Source: Pseudomonas fluorescens | GTDB taxonomy: Bacteria; Pseudomonadota; Gammaproteobacteria; Pseudomonadales; Pseudomonadaceae | Length of the DNA stretch: 64,000 bases | Direction of reading: 5' to 3' | Assembly (NCBI RefSeq): GCF_902497995.1 | Contig: NZ_CABVII010000009.1 | Span: forward strand, 145,706 to 209,705 | Part shown: positions 18,068 to 26,625 of the stretch, in pieces | How positions within the stretch are numbered: the first letter of the stretch is position 1 | Layout of the letters: each line of letters begins with the position of its first letter | Made by a program: the position numbers and the translations under genes | Notes under the pieces: model-generated | Database searches by the model: none | Told to the model about the DNA's origin: nothing | Seen by the model: only the letters and a program-made list of their open reading frames with translations

Positions 18068-18603
18068 TGAGCGAACTCACGGCCAAACGCGCCCCTGTGA
18101 AGCCGGCGTTGCACATGTTGTTCCTGGTGTTCCGCATCGGTAACGAGCGCTATGCCTTGCAGGCCATCGAGGTGGCGGAGGTGCTGCCGCGCCTGCCATT
18201 GAAGCCGATTGCCCAAGCACCGGCCTGGGTGGCCGGGGTGTTCGCCTATCGCGGCGCGGTCGTGCCGGTGATCGACCTCAGCGCGCTGACGTTCGGTACA
18301 CCTGCCCAGGCTCGCACCAGCACCCGCCTGGTGCTGATCAATTACCGTCCGGATGAGACCGCCCGGGCGCAATTGCTCGGACTGATCCTGGAACAGGCCA
18401 CCGACACCTTGCGCTGCAATCCGGCAGATTTTCAGCCCTATGGCCTGGATAATCGCCAGGCGCCCTACCTCGGGCCTGTTCGTGAAGACGCGCAAGGGCT
18501 GCTGCAATGGGTCCGGGTCGCCGACCTGTTGAGCGAGCCGGTTCGCGCGCTGCTGTTTCCGTCACCGCCGCTGGATCCGGCGCTGCTTGAGGCGCGCCCA
18601 TGA
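18067..18603 (+). CDS. wspB: WspB, CheW-like scaffold
   Basis: This 178-residue single CheW domain (FLVFRIGNERYALQAIEVAE, GVFAYRGAVVPVIDL) couples the receptor WspA to the kinase WspE. The ATG overlaps the wspA stop (TGATGA), so translation is coupled. Wsp systems have two CheW-type proteins, WspB and WspD, and both are present here. Confidence 0.92.
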   Translation: MSELTAKRAPVKPALHMLFLVFRIGNERYALQAIEVAEVLPRLPLKPIAQAPAWVAGVFAYRGAVVPVIDLSALTFGTPAQARTSTRLVLINYRPDETARAQLLGLILEQATDTLRCNPADFQPYGLDNRQAPYLGPVREDAQGLLQWVRVADLLSEPVRALLFPSPPLDPALLEARP

Positions 18604-19871
18604 GCAGTGATCAACGGTTCTTCGATTTCCTCAAGGAACGCATCGGTCTGGACGTGACCTCGGTGGGTCCGGCGATCATCGAGCGTGCTGTGCGCCAGCG
18701 CCGCGCAGCCTCCCGAGCACAGACGGCCGATGAGTACTGGCACACCCTGCAAGGCTCGCGGGATGAGCAGCAGGCGCTGATCGAAGCGGTGATCGTTCCC
18801 GAAACCTGGTTTTTCCGATACCCGGAATCGTTCGTCACCCTGGCGAAACTGGCCGCCAAGCGCCTGGCCGATATCAACCACATGCGCGCCCTGCGGATTC
18901 TCAGCCTGCCGTGTTCCACCGGTGAAGAACCCTATTCCATCGCCATGGCGCTGCTCGATGCCGGGTTCAAGCCGCATCAGTTCAAGGTCGAGGGCATGGA
19001 CGTCAGTCCGATGTCGGTGGAAAAGGCCAAGCGTGCGCTGTACGGCAAAAACTCATTTCGTGGTCAGGACCTCGAGTTTCGCGACCGGCATTTCAGCGCC
19101 GACAGCGACGGCTATCGCCTCGGCGAGCGAGTGCTTGAGCAAGTGCGCCTGCAGGTCGGCAACGTGCTCGATCCGGCCTTGCTGGCCAATGAACCACCCT
19201 ATGATTTCGTGTTCTGCCGCAACCTGTTGATCTATTTTGACCTGCCGACCCAACAGCAGGTTTTTGAAGTGCTCAAGCGTCTGACCCATGTTGACGGCTT
19301 GCTGTTCATCGGCCCCGCGGAGGGCAGTCTGCTGGGGCGCTTTGGCATGCACTCGATCGGCATCCCGCAGTCCTTTGCGTTCAGTCGTCAGCGTGCGCCG
19401 GAGCCGGCGTCATGGGGGACTTTTGCTCCAGCATCGCTGCCCGTGCGCCAACCGCTGCGCAGCGTGACACCACCACCGGTTCGCAGCCGGCCGTTTGCAA
19501 CGGTGGCGCCACGACCTGTCATGACCCGATCGGCCAACCCGGACGCCGCTGCATTGCTGGCGAACATCGCCGCGCTGGCCAACGCAGGCAAAAGCTTTGA
19601 GGCCCGCACCGCGTGCGAAAGCTATTTGCGCAGCCACGAACCGGTGGCCCAGGTCTTCTACTGGCTGGGGCTGCTCAGCGACGTCGCCGGCAGTGCCCTC
19701 CAAGCCCAGTGTTATTACCGCAAAGCGTTGTACCTCGAACCGCAACACCCGGACGCGCTGATGCACCTGGCCGCCTTGCTGCAATCTCTGGGCGACACCG
19801 CGGGTGCCAGGCGATTGCAGGACCGCGCCGCCCGTGGCGAGCGCGCCGCTGACAGTGAGCGTAAACGATGA
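18600..19871 (+). CDS. wspC: WspC, CheR-type receptor methyltransferase with TPR tail
   Basis: This 423-residue protein has an N-terminal CheR methyltransferase: PETWFFRYPESF, the SAM-binding LPCSTGEEPYSIAM and FVFCRNLLIYFD. The C-terminal 100 residues form TPR-like repeats (VFYWLGLLSDVAGSALQAQC, YYRKALYLEPQHPDALMHLA). It methylates WspA and raises signalling, opposite to WspF. It overlaps wspB by four bases. Confidence 0.93.
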   Translation: MSSDQRFFDFLKERIGLDVTSVGPAIIERAVRQRRAASRAQTADEYWHTLQGSRDEQQALIEAVIVPETWFFRYPESFVTLAKLAAKRLADINHMRALRILSLPCSTGEEPYSIAMALLDAGFKPHQFKVEGMDVSPMSVEKAKRALYGKNSFRGQDLEFRDRHFSADSDGYRLGERVLEQVRLQVGNVLDPALLANEPPYDFVFCRNLLIYFDLPTQQQVFEVLKRLTHVDGLLFIGPAEGSLLGRFGMHSIGIPQSFAFSRQRAPEPASWGTFAPASLPVRQPLRSVTPPPVRSRPFATVAPRPVMTRSANPDAAALLANIAALANAGKSFEARTACESYLRSHEPVAQVFYWLGLLSDVAGSALQAQCYYRKALYLEPQHPDALMHLAALLQSLGDTAGARRLQDRAARGERAADSERKR

Positions 19872-20551
19872 TCGCCACCGACGACTTTAGCCTCATCCAT
19901 AGAGATGCCCAGGCCATCGACGACTGCTGGAACCGCATCGGTGTCCACGGCGACAAGTCCTGCCCGCTGCTGAGCGAACACATTCACTGCCGCAACTGTG
20001 CGGTGTATTCGACTGCCGCGACGCGCCTGCTCGACCGTTATGCGTTGCAGCAGGAAGATCGCGGGCACCTGTCGACAGCGGTCGAGAGCGATGTGCAAAC
20101 CCGTTCGCTGTTGATGTTCCGTCTGGGCGAAGAATGGTTGGGCCTGGCCACCCGCAGTCTGGTGGAAGTGGCGCCATTGCAAGTGATTCACTCCTTGCCG
20201 CACCAGCGATCCCGGGCCTTGCTCGGCGTGGCTAACGTGCGCGGTGCCCTGGTGGCATGCCTGTCCCTGGTCGAATTGCTCGGCCTCGATGGGGCGGGTA
20301 GCGTGGCATCCGGCGCGCGGGTCATGCCGCGGATGCTGATCATCGCCGCCCACGGCGGGCCGGTGGTGGTGCCGGTGGACGAGGTGGACGGGATCCATGC
20401 CATCGACGAGCGCATCCTCGAGGCGGCATCCCGTTCCGGCACCCAGGCCAGCGCGAGGTACACCCGTGGTGTGTTGCCATTCAAAGGTCGCAGCCTGCGT
20501 TGGCTGGATGAAGAACAGCTGCTGTCCGCCGTGACCCGGAGCCTCACATGA
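19868..20551 (+). CDS. wspD: WspD, CheW-like scaffold with N-terminal extension
   Basis: This 227-residue protein has an extra N-terminal part with a cysteine pair region (SCPLLSEHIHCRNCAVYS), then a CheW domain (FRLGEEWLGLATRSLVEVAP, ANVRGALVACLSLVELLGL). It is the second adaptor of the Wsp complex, needed for receptor clustering. It overlaps wspC and wspE by four bases each. Confidence 0.92.
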   Translation: MIATDDFSLIHRDAQAIDDCWNRIGVHGDKSCPLLSEHIHCRNCAVYSTAATRLLDRYALQQEDRGHLSTAVESDVQTRSLLMFRLGEEWLGLATRSLVEVAPLQVIHSLPHQRSRALLGVANVRGALVACLSLVELLGLDGAGSVASGARVMPRMLIIAAHGGPVVVPVDEVDGIHAIDERILEAASRSGTQASARYTRGVLPFKGRSLRWLDEEQLLSAVTRSLT

Positions 20552-22845
20552 CCCCCGAGCAAATGCGCGACGCCTCTTTGCTGGAACTGTTCAGCCTGGA
20601 AGCCGAAGCCCAGACGCAAGTGCTGAGCGCAGGTCTGCTGGCGCTGGAGCGCGATCCGACCCAGGCCGATCATCTCGAGTCGTGCATGCGCGCGGCGCAC
20701 TCGCTCAAGGGCGCCGCGCGGATCGTCGGTGTCGATGCCGGCGTCAGCGTTGCTCATGTGATGGAAGATTGTCTGGTCAGCGCGCAGGAAGGGCACCTGT
20801 ACCTGGGCCCCGAGCACATCGATGCGTTATTGCAGGGCACCGATCTGTTGGTGCGCATCGCAACGCCCGATAACAATCCGGTTCCTGCGGATATCGAAGC
20901 CTATGTGGCGTTGATGGCTCGATTGCTGGATCCGCTGGCGCTTGCCGTCCCGATCAGCACCCCCACAGCGCCGCTCATGGCCGAGGATCTGCTGCAAACC
21001 CCCAGGGCTGTGCTGCCGATGCCGATGCTGGAGGTCGAACCGCAACCCGACGCATCCGTCGAGCCAGCAGCCAAGGCCAGACGCAGCACCGAAAACGGTG
21101 AGCGCGTCCTGCGGGTCACCGCCGAACGCTTGAACAGCCTGCTCGACCTGTCAAGCAAGTCCCTGGTGGAAACCCTGCGGCTCAAACCGCACCTGGCCAC
21201 CATGCAGCGGCTCAAGCGCCTGCAGAACAACGGCCTGCGGGCCCTGGAAAACCTCAACGTCCATCTCAAGGAGCATGCCTTGAGCCTGGAGGCCCGGGAG
21301 GCTCTCGACGATGCCCGTCGGCTGCTGGCCGAATCCCGGCAATTGCTGGTGGAAAAGAACGCCGAGCTGGATGAGTTCGCCTGGCAGGCCAGTCAACGGG
21401 CGCAAGTGTTGTACGACACGGCGCTGGCGTGTCGTATGCGCCCGTTTGCCGATGTGTTGACCGGGCAAGTGCGGATGGTCCGCGACCTTGGCCGTAGCCT
21501 GGGCAAGCAGGTGCGTCTGGAGATCGAGGGCGAGAAAACCCAGGTCGATCGCGACGTCCTGGAAAAACTCGAAGCGCCGCTGACGCACCTGCTGCGCAAT
21601 GCCGTGGACCACGGCATCGAGTCCCCGGAACAACGACTGCTGGCCGGCAAACCGGCTGAAGGCTTGATCCGTCTGCGCGCCTCGCATCAGGCCGGACTGT
21701 TGGTGCTGGAGTTGAGCGATGACGGCCATGGCGTCGATCTGGAAAAGGTCCGCCGCAGCATCATCGAGCGGCAATTGTCCCCGGCTGATACCGCCGCGCA
21801 ATTGAGCGAAGAGGAACTGCTGACGTTCTTGTTCCTGCCGGGTTTCAGCTTGCGGGACACGGTCACCGAAGTGTCCGGCCGCGGGGTCGGGCTGGACGCG
21901 GTGCAACACATGGTCCGGCAATTGCGCGGCGCGGTCGTGCTGGAACAAGCGGTGGGCGAGGGCAGTCATTTCCACCTCGAAGTGCCGCTGACCCTGTCGG
22001 TGGTGCGCAGCCTGGTGGTGGAAGTCGGTGACGAGGCCTATGCGTTTTCACTGGCTCACATCGAGCGCATGCGCGAACTGGAGCCGGCGGACATTGTGCA
22101 GGTCGAAGGCCGTCAGCACTTCTGGCACGAAGGCCGGCACGTCGGGCTGGTCGCCGCCAGCCAGTTATTGCAGCGCCCGGCGAGTCAGAACAGTCAGCAG
22201 ACCCTCAAGGTGGTGATCATTCGTGGGCGCGAGGCGATCTACGGTGTGGCCGTCGAGCGTTTTATCGGCGAGCGGACGCTGGTGGTATTGCCGCTGGACG
22301 AACGACTGGGCAAGGTGCAGGACATTGCTGCCGGGGCCTTGCTCGACGACGGTTCGGTGGTGCTGATCGTCGACGTAGAAGACATGTTGCGTTCGGTGGA
22401 CAAACTGCTCAACACCGGGCGCCTGGAGCGTATCGCGCGTCAGGGCAGCCAAGCGGTCGGAGCGGCTCGCAAACGGATTCTGGTGGTCGACGACTCACTG
22501 ACCGTGCGCGAGCTGCAACGCAAGTTGTTGCGCAATCGCGGGTATGACGTGGCCGTGGCGGTGGACGGCATGGATGGCTGGAACGTCCTGCGTTCGGAGG
22601 ATTTCGATCTGCTGATCACCGACATCGATATGCCACGCATGGACGGTATCGAATTGGTGTCTTTATTGCGCCGGGACAATCGCCTGCAATCCCTGCCGGT
22701 CATGGTGGTGTCCTATAAGGATCGCGAAGAAGACCGCCGTCGTGGACTGGACGCCGGAGCCGACTATTATCTGGCCAAAGCCAGTTTTCATGACGACGCC
22801 CTGCTCGATGCAGTGGTGGAGCTCATCGGAGGAGCGCGCGCATGA
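20548..22845 (+). CDS. wspE: WspE, hybrid CheA-type histidine kinase with receiver
   Basis: This 765-residue hybrid kinase has an HPt domain with phospho-accepting His51 (RAAHSLKGAARIVG), a dimerisation part, a HATPase with N box HLLRNAVDHGIESPEQR and G motifs (GRGVGLDAVQHMV), a CheW-like domain, and a C-terminal receiver starting RILVVDDSLTVRELQ with the acceptor Asp in LLITDIDMPRMDG. It phosphorylates WspR and WspF in response to WspA. All catalytic motifs are intact. Confidence 0.94.
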   Translation: MTPEQMRDASLLELFSLEAEAQTQVLSAGLLALERDPTQADHLESCMRAAHSLKGAARIVGVDAGVSVAHVMEDCLVSAQEGHLYLGPEHIDALLQGTDLLVRIATPDNNPVPADIEAYVALMARLLDPLALAVPISTPTAPLMAEDLLQTPRAVLPMPMLEVEPQPDASVEPAAKARRSTENGERVLRVTAERLNSLLDLSSKSLVETLRLKPHLATMQRLKRLQNNGLRALENLNVHLKEHALSLEAREALDDARRLLAESRQLLVEKNAELDEFAWQASQRAQVLYDTALACRMRPFADVLTGQVRMVRDLGRSLGKQVRLEIEGEKTQVDRDVLEKLEAPLTHLLRNAVDHGIESPEQRLLAGKPAEGLIRLRASHQAGLLVLELSDDGHGVDLEKVRRSIIERQLSPADTAAQLSEEELLTFLFLPGFSLRDTVTEVSGRGVGLDAVQHMVRQLRGAVVLEQAVGEGSHFHLEVPLTLSVVRSLVVEVGDEAYAFSLAHIERMRELEPADIVQVEGRQHFWHEGRHVGLVAASQLLQRPASQNSQQTLKVVIIRGREAIYGVAVERFIGERTLVVLPLDERLGKVQDIAAGALLDDGSVVLIVDVEDMLRSVDKLLNTGRLERIARQGSQAVGAARKRILVVDDSLTVRELQRKLLRNRGYDVAVAVDGMDGWNVLRSEDFDLLITDIDMPRMDGIELVSLLRRDNRLQSLPVMVVSYKDREEDRRRGLDAGADYYLAKASFHDDALLDAVVELIGGARA

Positions 22846-23852
22846 AGATAGCCATCGTCAACGACATGCCCATGGCGGTGGAGGTCCTGCGCCGCGCCCT
22901 GGCGTTCGAACCGGCGCACGAGGTGGTCTGGGTCGCCGGCAACGGGGCCGAGGCGGTGCAACGTTGCGCCGAATTCACCCCGGACCTGATTCTTATGGAC
23001 CTGATCATGCCGGTGATGGACGGCGTGGAAGCGACCCGGCGAATCATGGCCGAGACCCCTTGCGCGATCGTCATCGTCACGGTCGACCGCCAGCAGAATG
23101 TCCATCGAGTGTTCGAGGCCATGGGCTACGGCGCGCTGGATGTCGTCGACACTCCGGCACTGGGTGCAGGTAACGCGCAGGATGCGGCCGCACCGCTGCT
23201 GCGCAAGATCATCAATATCGGTTGGCTGATCGGTGACCGGGGCAATCGAGAGCGGGCGACCCCGAGCCCCTTGCGCAACTCGGCTTCGCGTCAGCGCCTG
23301 ATCGCCATTGGTTCGTCCGCGGGCGGGCCGGCGGCGCTGGAAGTATTGCTCAAGGGCCTGCCGCCGAATTTTTCGGCGGCTATCGTGCTGGTGCAGCATG
23401 TCGACCAGGTATTCGCCGCCGGCATGGCCGAATGGCTGAGCAGCGCCAGCGGCCTGAACGTGCGCCTGGCCCGGGAAGGCGAGCCGCCGCAGCCCGGTAC
23501 GGTGTTGCTGGCCGGCACCAACCACCATATCCGCTTGTTGAAAAACGGCACGCTGGCCTACACCGCCGAACCGGTCGACGAGATCTATCGGCCCTCGATC
23601 GATGTGTTTTTCGAGAGCGTTGCCCATTACTGGAGCGGCGATGCCGTGGGTGTTTTGTTGACCGGCATGGGGCGCGATGGTGCGCAGGGACTTAAACTCA
23701 TGCGCCAACAGGGCTACCTGACCATCGCCCAAGACCAACTCAGCAGTGCGGTGTATGGCATGCCGAAGGCGGCTGTCGCCATCGACGCTGCCGTGGAAAT
23801 TCGTCCGCTGGACAAGATCGCGCCGCGATTGCTGGAGATTTTCAGCCAATGA
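22842..23852 (+). CDS. wspF: WspF, CheB-type methylesterase (negative regulator)
   Basis: This 336-residue protein has a receiver (acceptor Asp53 in LILMDLIMPVMDG) and a methylesterase domain with Ser in IGSSAGGPAALE, His in LVQHVDQVF and Asp in LLTGMGRDGAQG. It removes methyl groups from WspA and turns the system off. Loss of WspF in P. fluorescens and P. aeruginosa gives wrinkly colonies through high c-di-GMP. The reading frame here is complete, so the strain is not a natural wspF mutant by truncation. Confidence 0.94.
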   Translation: MKIAIVNDMPMAVEVLRRALAFEPAHEVVWVAGNGAEAVQRCAEFTPDLILMDLIMPVMDGVEATRRIMAETPCAIVIVTVDRQQNVHRVFEAMGYGALDVVDTPALGAGNAQDAAAPLLRKIINIGWLIGDRGNRERATPSPLRNSASRQRLIAIGSSAGGPAALEVLLKGLPPNFSAAIVLVQHVDQVFAAGMAEWLSSASGLNVRLAREGEPPQPGTVLLAGTNHHIRLLKNGTLAYTAEPVDEIYRPSIDVFFESVAHYWSGDAVGVLLTGMGRDGAQGLKLMRQQGYLTIAQDQLSSAVYGMPKAAVAIDAAVEIRPLDKIAPRLLEIFSQ

Positions 23853-23900
23853 CCCTCTTTAGCAGCAATCCCGGCCCAAGCAGTACTCAGGTGACCGTAC

Positions 23901-24902
23901 ATGAATGACTTACAGCTCGACGGCTCAAAAACCGACGAAAACGCCGCCATGGTGTTATTGGTAGACGACCAGGCAATGATCGGCGAGGCGGTGCGCCGCG
24001 GCTTGTCGAATGAAGGCAATATCGACTTCCACTTTTGCGCCGACCCGCACCAGGCCATCGCCCAGGCGATTCGCATCAAGCCGACGGTGATCCTGCAGGA
24101 CCTGGTCATGCCCGGTCTCGATGGGCTGAGCCTGGTGCGCGAATACCGCAATCATCCGGCGACCAAGGACATTCCGATCATCGTCCTGTCGACCAAGGAA
24201 GACCCGCTGATCAAGAGCGCGGCGTTTGCGGCCGGGGCCAATGATTACCTGGTCAAGCTGCCGGACAACATCGAGCTGGTGGCGCGCATCCGCTATCACT
24301 CGCGTTCCTACATGACCCTGCTGCAGCGTGACGCGGCGTACCGGGCGCTGCGGGTCAGCCAGCAGCAGTTGCTCGACACCAACCTGGTGCTGCAGCGGTT
24401 GATGAACTCCGACGGCCTGACCGGGCTGTCGAACCGCCGGCATTTCGATGAATACCTGGAACTGGAGTGGCGCCGCTCCCTGCGCGACCAGAGTCAGCTG
24501 TCATTGCTGATGATCGATGTCGACTACTTCAAGTCCTACAACGACAGCTTTGGCCACCTGGACGGCGATGAAGCCCTGCGCAAGGTGGCCACGGCTATCC
24601 GTGACGCCGGCGCCCGGCCGTCGGACCTGCCGGCCCGTTACGGCGGCGAAGAGTTCGCCCTGGTCCTGCCCAACACCTCGCCGGGCGGCGCGCGGCTGGT
24701 GGCGGAAAAACTGCGCCAATCCGTGGCCGCACTGAAGATTGCGCACATTTTCCCGGCCGAAGGTTCGAGCCTGACCATCAGCATCGGCCTGTCGACCATC
24801 ACCCCGCAGCCGGGCGGCGACTGCCGTCAATTGATCCTGGCGGCGGACAAGGGGTTGTACCTGGCGAAGAACAATGGGCGTAATCAGGTGGGGATTGAGT
24901 AG
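23901..24902 (+). CDS. wspR: WspR, receiver-GGDEF diguanylate cyclase
   Basis: This 333-residue response regulator has a receiver with acceptor Asp67 ([13 protein letters not shown]), a coiled linker, and a GGDEF domain with active-site [12 protein letters not shown]. An inhibitory I-site RPSD lies five residues before GGEEF. When phosphorylated by WspE it clusters and makes c-di-GMP, promoting exopolysaccharide and biofilm. It is separated from wspF by 48 bases. In P. aeruginosa the next gene is prfB; here an insertion follows. Confidence 0.95.
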   Translation: MNDLQLDGSKTDENAAMVLLVDDQAMIGEAVRRGLSNEGNIDFHFCADPHQAIAQAIRIKPTVILQDLVMPGLDGLSLVREYRNHPATKDIPIIVLSTKEDPLIKSAAFAAGANDYLVKLPDNIELVARIRYHSRSYMTLLQRDAAYRALRVSQQQLLDTNLVLQRLMNSDGLTGLSNRRHFDEYLELEWRRSLRDQSQLSLLMIDVDYFKSYNDSFGHLDGDEALRKVATAIRDAGARPSDLPARYGGEEFALVLPNTSPGGARLVAEKLRQSVAALKIAHIFPAEGSSLTISIGLSTITPQPGGDCRQLILAADKGLYLAKNNGRNQVGIE

Positions 24903-24931
24903 GGGCAAACGCACCTATGGTTGATTAGAAA

Positions 24932-24979
24932 TAGCTGACAAGCTTATTTTTGATGGAGTAAAAATAAACCTGTCAGCTA
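24932..24979 (+). terminator. Long hairpin after wspR, possible terminator or insertion boundary
   Basis: The arms TAGCTGACA (24932-24940) and TGTCAGCTA (24971-24979) are fully complementary. The inner parts CTTATTTTT and AAAAATAAA continue the pairing with few mismatches. It lacks a GC-rich stem with a T tail, so it may be a terminator or the mark of the inserted segment's left end. Confidence 0.5.
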
Positions 24980-24989
24980 TTCGTATGTT

Positions 24990-25205
24990 TTACGGACTCT
25001 GCGCCTGCGTTCGCCGCCCAATGACGTCCTTCAATCGCAGCTGTCTGGCAGCGGGATGGTAAGTACACGAGCAGTCGTGCAGGACGACCACGTCGTTGCG
25101 GATTTCCTCGCGCATCGCGAGATTTTTCAGCAACTTGGTTGCGGCATTGACGCGGTAGGCTGCGGTTTCGTGTAACAGTCGTTCGGATATCGGTCTAGAT
25201 AACAT
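24990..25205 (-). CDS. Unrecognised short reading frame in the insertion
   Basis: This would code 71 residues (MLSRPISERLLHETAAYRVN at the start, VVVLHDCSCTYHP in the middle). I recognise no family. It has no clear ribosome binding site and lies next to a broken transposase, so it may be part of the same debris rather than a gene. Confidence 0.25.
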   Translation of the reverse strand: MLSRPISERLLHETAAYRVNAATKLLKNLAMREEIRNDVVVLHDCSCTYHPAARQLRLKDVIGRRTQAQSP

Positions 25206-25678
25206 CTGTTTTCAGTCCATCGCTGCAAAGTTTTGAGTGACAGGCCAGACCTGCTGGCAGACCCGGTTTTTTTGCTCCTTGCTGCAACGGTTTCGCTCGA
25301 CATGTCACGAGTAACTGCCGTTTCATAAAGACGTCACTTGTCCTCTTTGTTGGTCCCCAATAGTCGTTGCGCTTTTCCTGCCGCACCAACCACGCGGCTA
25401 TCTGAGCGATTGCCTTGTCTTTGCGACGCAATTCGCACTCAAGTTCCTGAACACGTTTCTTAGCTTTGCGAGACTGCTCCCGATCTTCATTTGGCCGGTT
25501 TTTTTTCGATTTTTGGCCAGTGATGAAGGCTGGTCGCGAGGCCGTATTCATCGAGAGAAAGGCCTTTGCGACAGCAATACTCGCTCAGATCGATCATGGA
25601 CAAGCCGGCGGCTTTAAGCACGACAGTAAGCTTGGTTTCGGCTGACCAGTTCTCGTTCAACGGTTTGTTTTCGAACAC
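25200..25678 (-). pseudogene. Frameshifted transposase orfA-like remnant
   Basis: The first part, from 25678 downward, reads NWSAETKLTVVLKAAGLSMI then LSEYCCRKGLSLDE, which is the helix-turn-helix start of a transposase orfA common in pseudomonads. It then runs out of frame near 25545. The other frame continues with the coiled-coil part RKAKKRVQELECELRRKDKA and IAAWLVRQEKRNDYWG. The two pieces make one broken gene. No partner orfB is visible. It marks the left side of the accessory insertion. Confidence 0.75.
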
Positions 25679-25689
25679 TGCACTTCATT

Positions 25690-26165
25690 CAGAACTGAGC
25701 TGCTTGCTCCACTTGGACAAAGAATTTCGCTGATCCCTTCGCGTCGGGAAATCTCGGCCTTCGACCGGTTACGCGTGGAAGCAGCATCCTGAGCAATGCT
25801 GCTTTACGTTTAGGTGAAAAACACGGCACGATCAATCGCTTTCCGCACCCCATATGAATTTCAGGAAAATTCGGTGAGACGACAAATTATCCTGACGCCA
25901 GGAGCTATAGGAATACGTTAGGGGTAAGAGTTTTGTTTGTGGCTTGTTGATAACTATCTCTGTGATGTAGGAATATTCCTTCTTATATATAGTCTCGGTA
26001 CTACGTGGAAATATATTGATCAATTGTGTTGCGGGGTCTATAACTAATCCCGTCATTGCATGTTGATGACGTGTGTTCAGATATATGGTTGGATATTTCA
26101 GATTGATATCTTGGCGTTAACCATATGTGAATTTGCCCGCCATTTCAGCACCTGCCGTAATAAGG
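25690..26165. other. AT-rich intergenic region, probable promoter of the peptide gene
   Basis: About 480 bases without a supported gene. The part from 25860 to 26130 is markedly AT-rich. TTGATA (26092-26097) followed by TATGTG could be a weak promoter for the peptide at 26170. A 74-codon minus-strand frame (25832-26056) has no ribosome binding site or familiar motif and was not called. Confidence 0.4.
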
Positions 26166-26169
26166 AGTT

Positions 26170-26283
26170 ATGATGGATAATCAACAAGTGACTGCGCTTG
26201 AGATGGACGAGCAAGCAGTTGATGTGGATCTTTATGCAGAGGTCGATGACAAGCTGGTGCTGGCAATCTCAGCTCCTACGTAA
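26170..26283 (+). CDS. 37-aa peptide, candidate precursor or scaffold peptide
   Basis: A strong AAGGAG site six bases upstream precedes ATGATG. The product starts MMDNQQVTALEMDEQAVDVD and ends DDKLVLAISAPT. It is very acidic in the first two thirds and hydrophobic, with small hydroxyl residues, at the end, a leader/core-like split. It has no cysteine. A hairpin (26323-26349) lies between it and the next gene, which is common after highly expressed precursor peptides. It is the first gene of the co-directional set. A plain leader peptide or small regulator is also possible. Confidence 0.6.
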   Translation: MMDNQQVTALEMDEQAVDVDLYAEVDDKLVLAISAPT

Positions 26284-26322
26284 AATAAGGAATGGCAAGG
26301 CTGATTTAACTCTTGGATGAGA

Positions 26323-26349
26323 TTCAAGACTGGGTGTCTTAGTCTTGAA
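26323..26349 (+). promoter_or_regulatory. Intra-operon hairpin after the 37-aa peptide
   Basis: The arms TTCAAGACT and AGTCTTGAA are perfectly complementary around GGGTGTCTT. There is no T tail, so it is more likely a processing or stability element, or a leaky attenuator, than a full terminator. Confidence 0.55.
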
Positions 26350-26364
26350 CGATAAGGAGCTAGT

Positions 26365-26625
26365 ATGCGAGAGCTTAACTTTAGTGTAGGTTATGTCGCA
26401 GTTGTAGATTTTTTAGACTCAAATTCACAGTCTGTTGCGGAATATTTTTCTAGAAATCAGAAGCATCTAGAAGCTTCTATACCGAAACGTTTTATACACA
26501 AGCGTTCTGGCAGGAACAATTGTCACGCTACCAATTATCACGCGCCGCTGATAAAGAGTTGCGGTTCACTCTTATCGATAGCAAAAATCCTACGAAATAT
26601 TAGACCGAGCAAGGAAGCGGAATGA
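26365..26625 (+). pseudogene. Truncated, frameshifted GNAT acetyltransferase remnant
   Basis: From ATG 26365 (site AAGGAG) the frame gives MRELNFSVGYVAVVDFLD, then VAEYFSRNQKHLEASIPKR, the start of a RimJ-like GNAT. It then shifts: the frame starting at 26484 continues ETFYTQAFWQEQLSRYQ and AADKELRFTLIDSKNP until a TAG at 26601. Joined, these give about 80 residues of the N-terminal half of a GNAT; the acetyl-CoA-binding half is absent. The 86-residue frame still open in the original phase ends in ATGA overlap with the next gene, so it may now act as a translated leader. Confidence 0.65.

Noticed and set aside
25832..26056. 74-codon minus-strand frame in the AT-rich region
   Set aside because: No ribosome binding site, no familiar motif, and it lies in probable promoter DNA.
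26170..26283. Calling the 37-aa peptide a lanthipeptide, lasso or thiopeptide precursor
   Set aside because: No Cys in the peptide and none of the corresponding modifying enzymes nearby.
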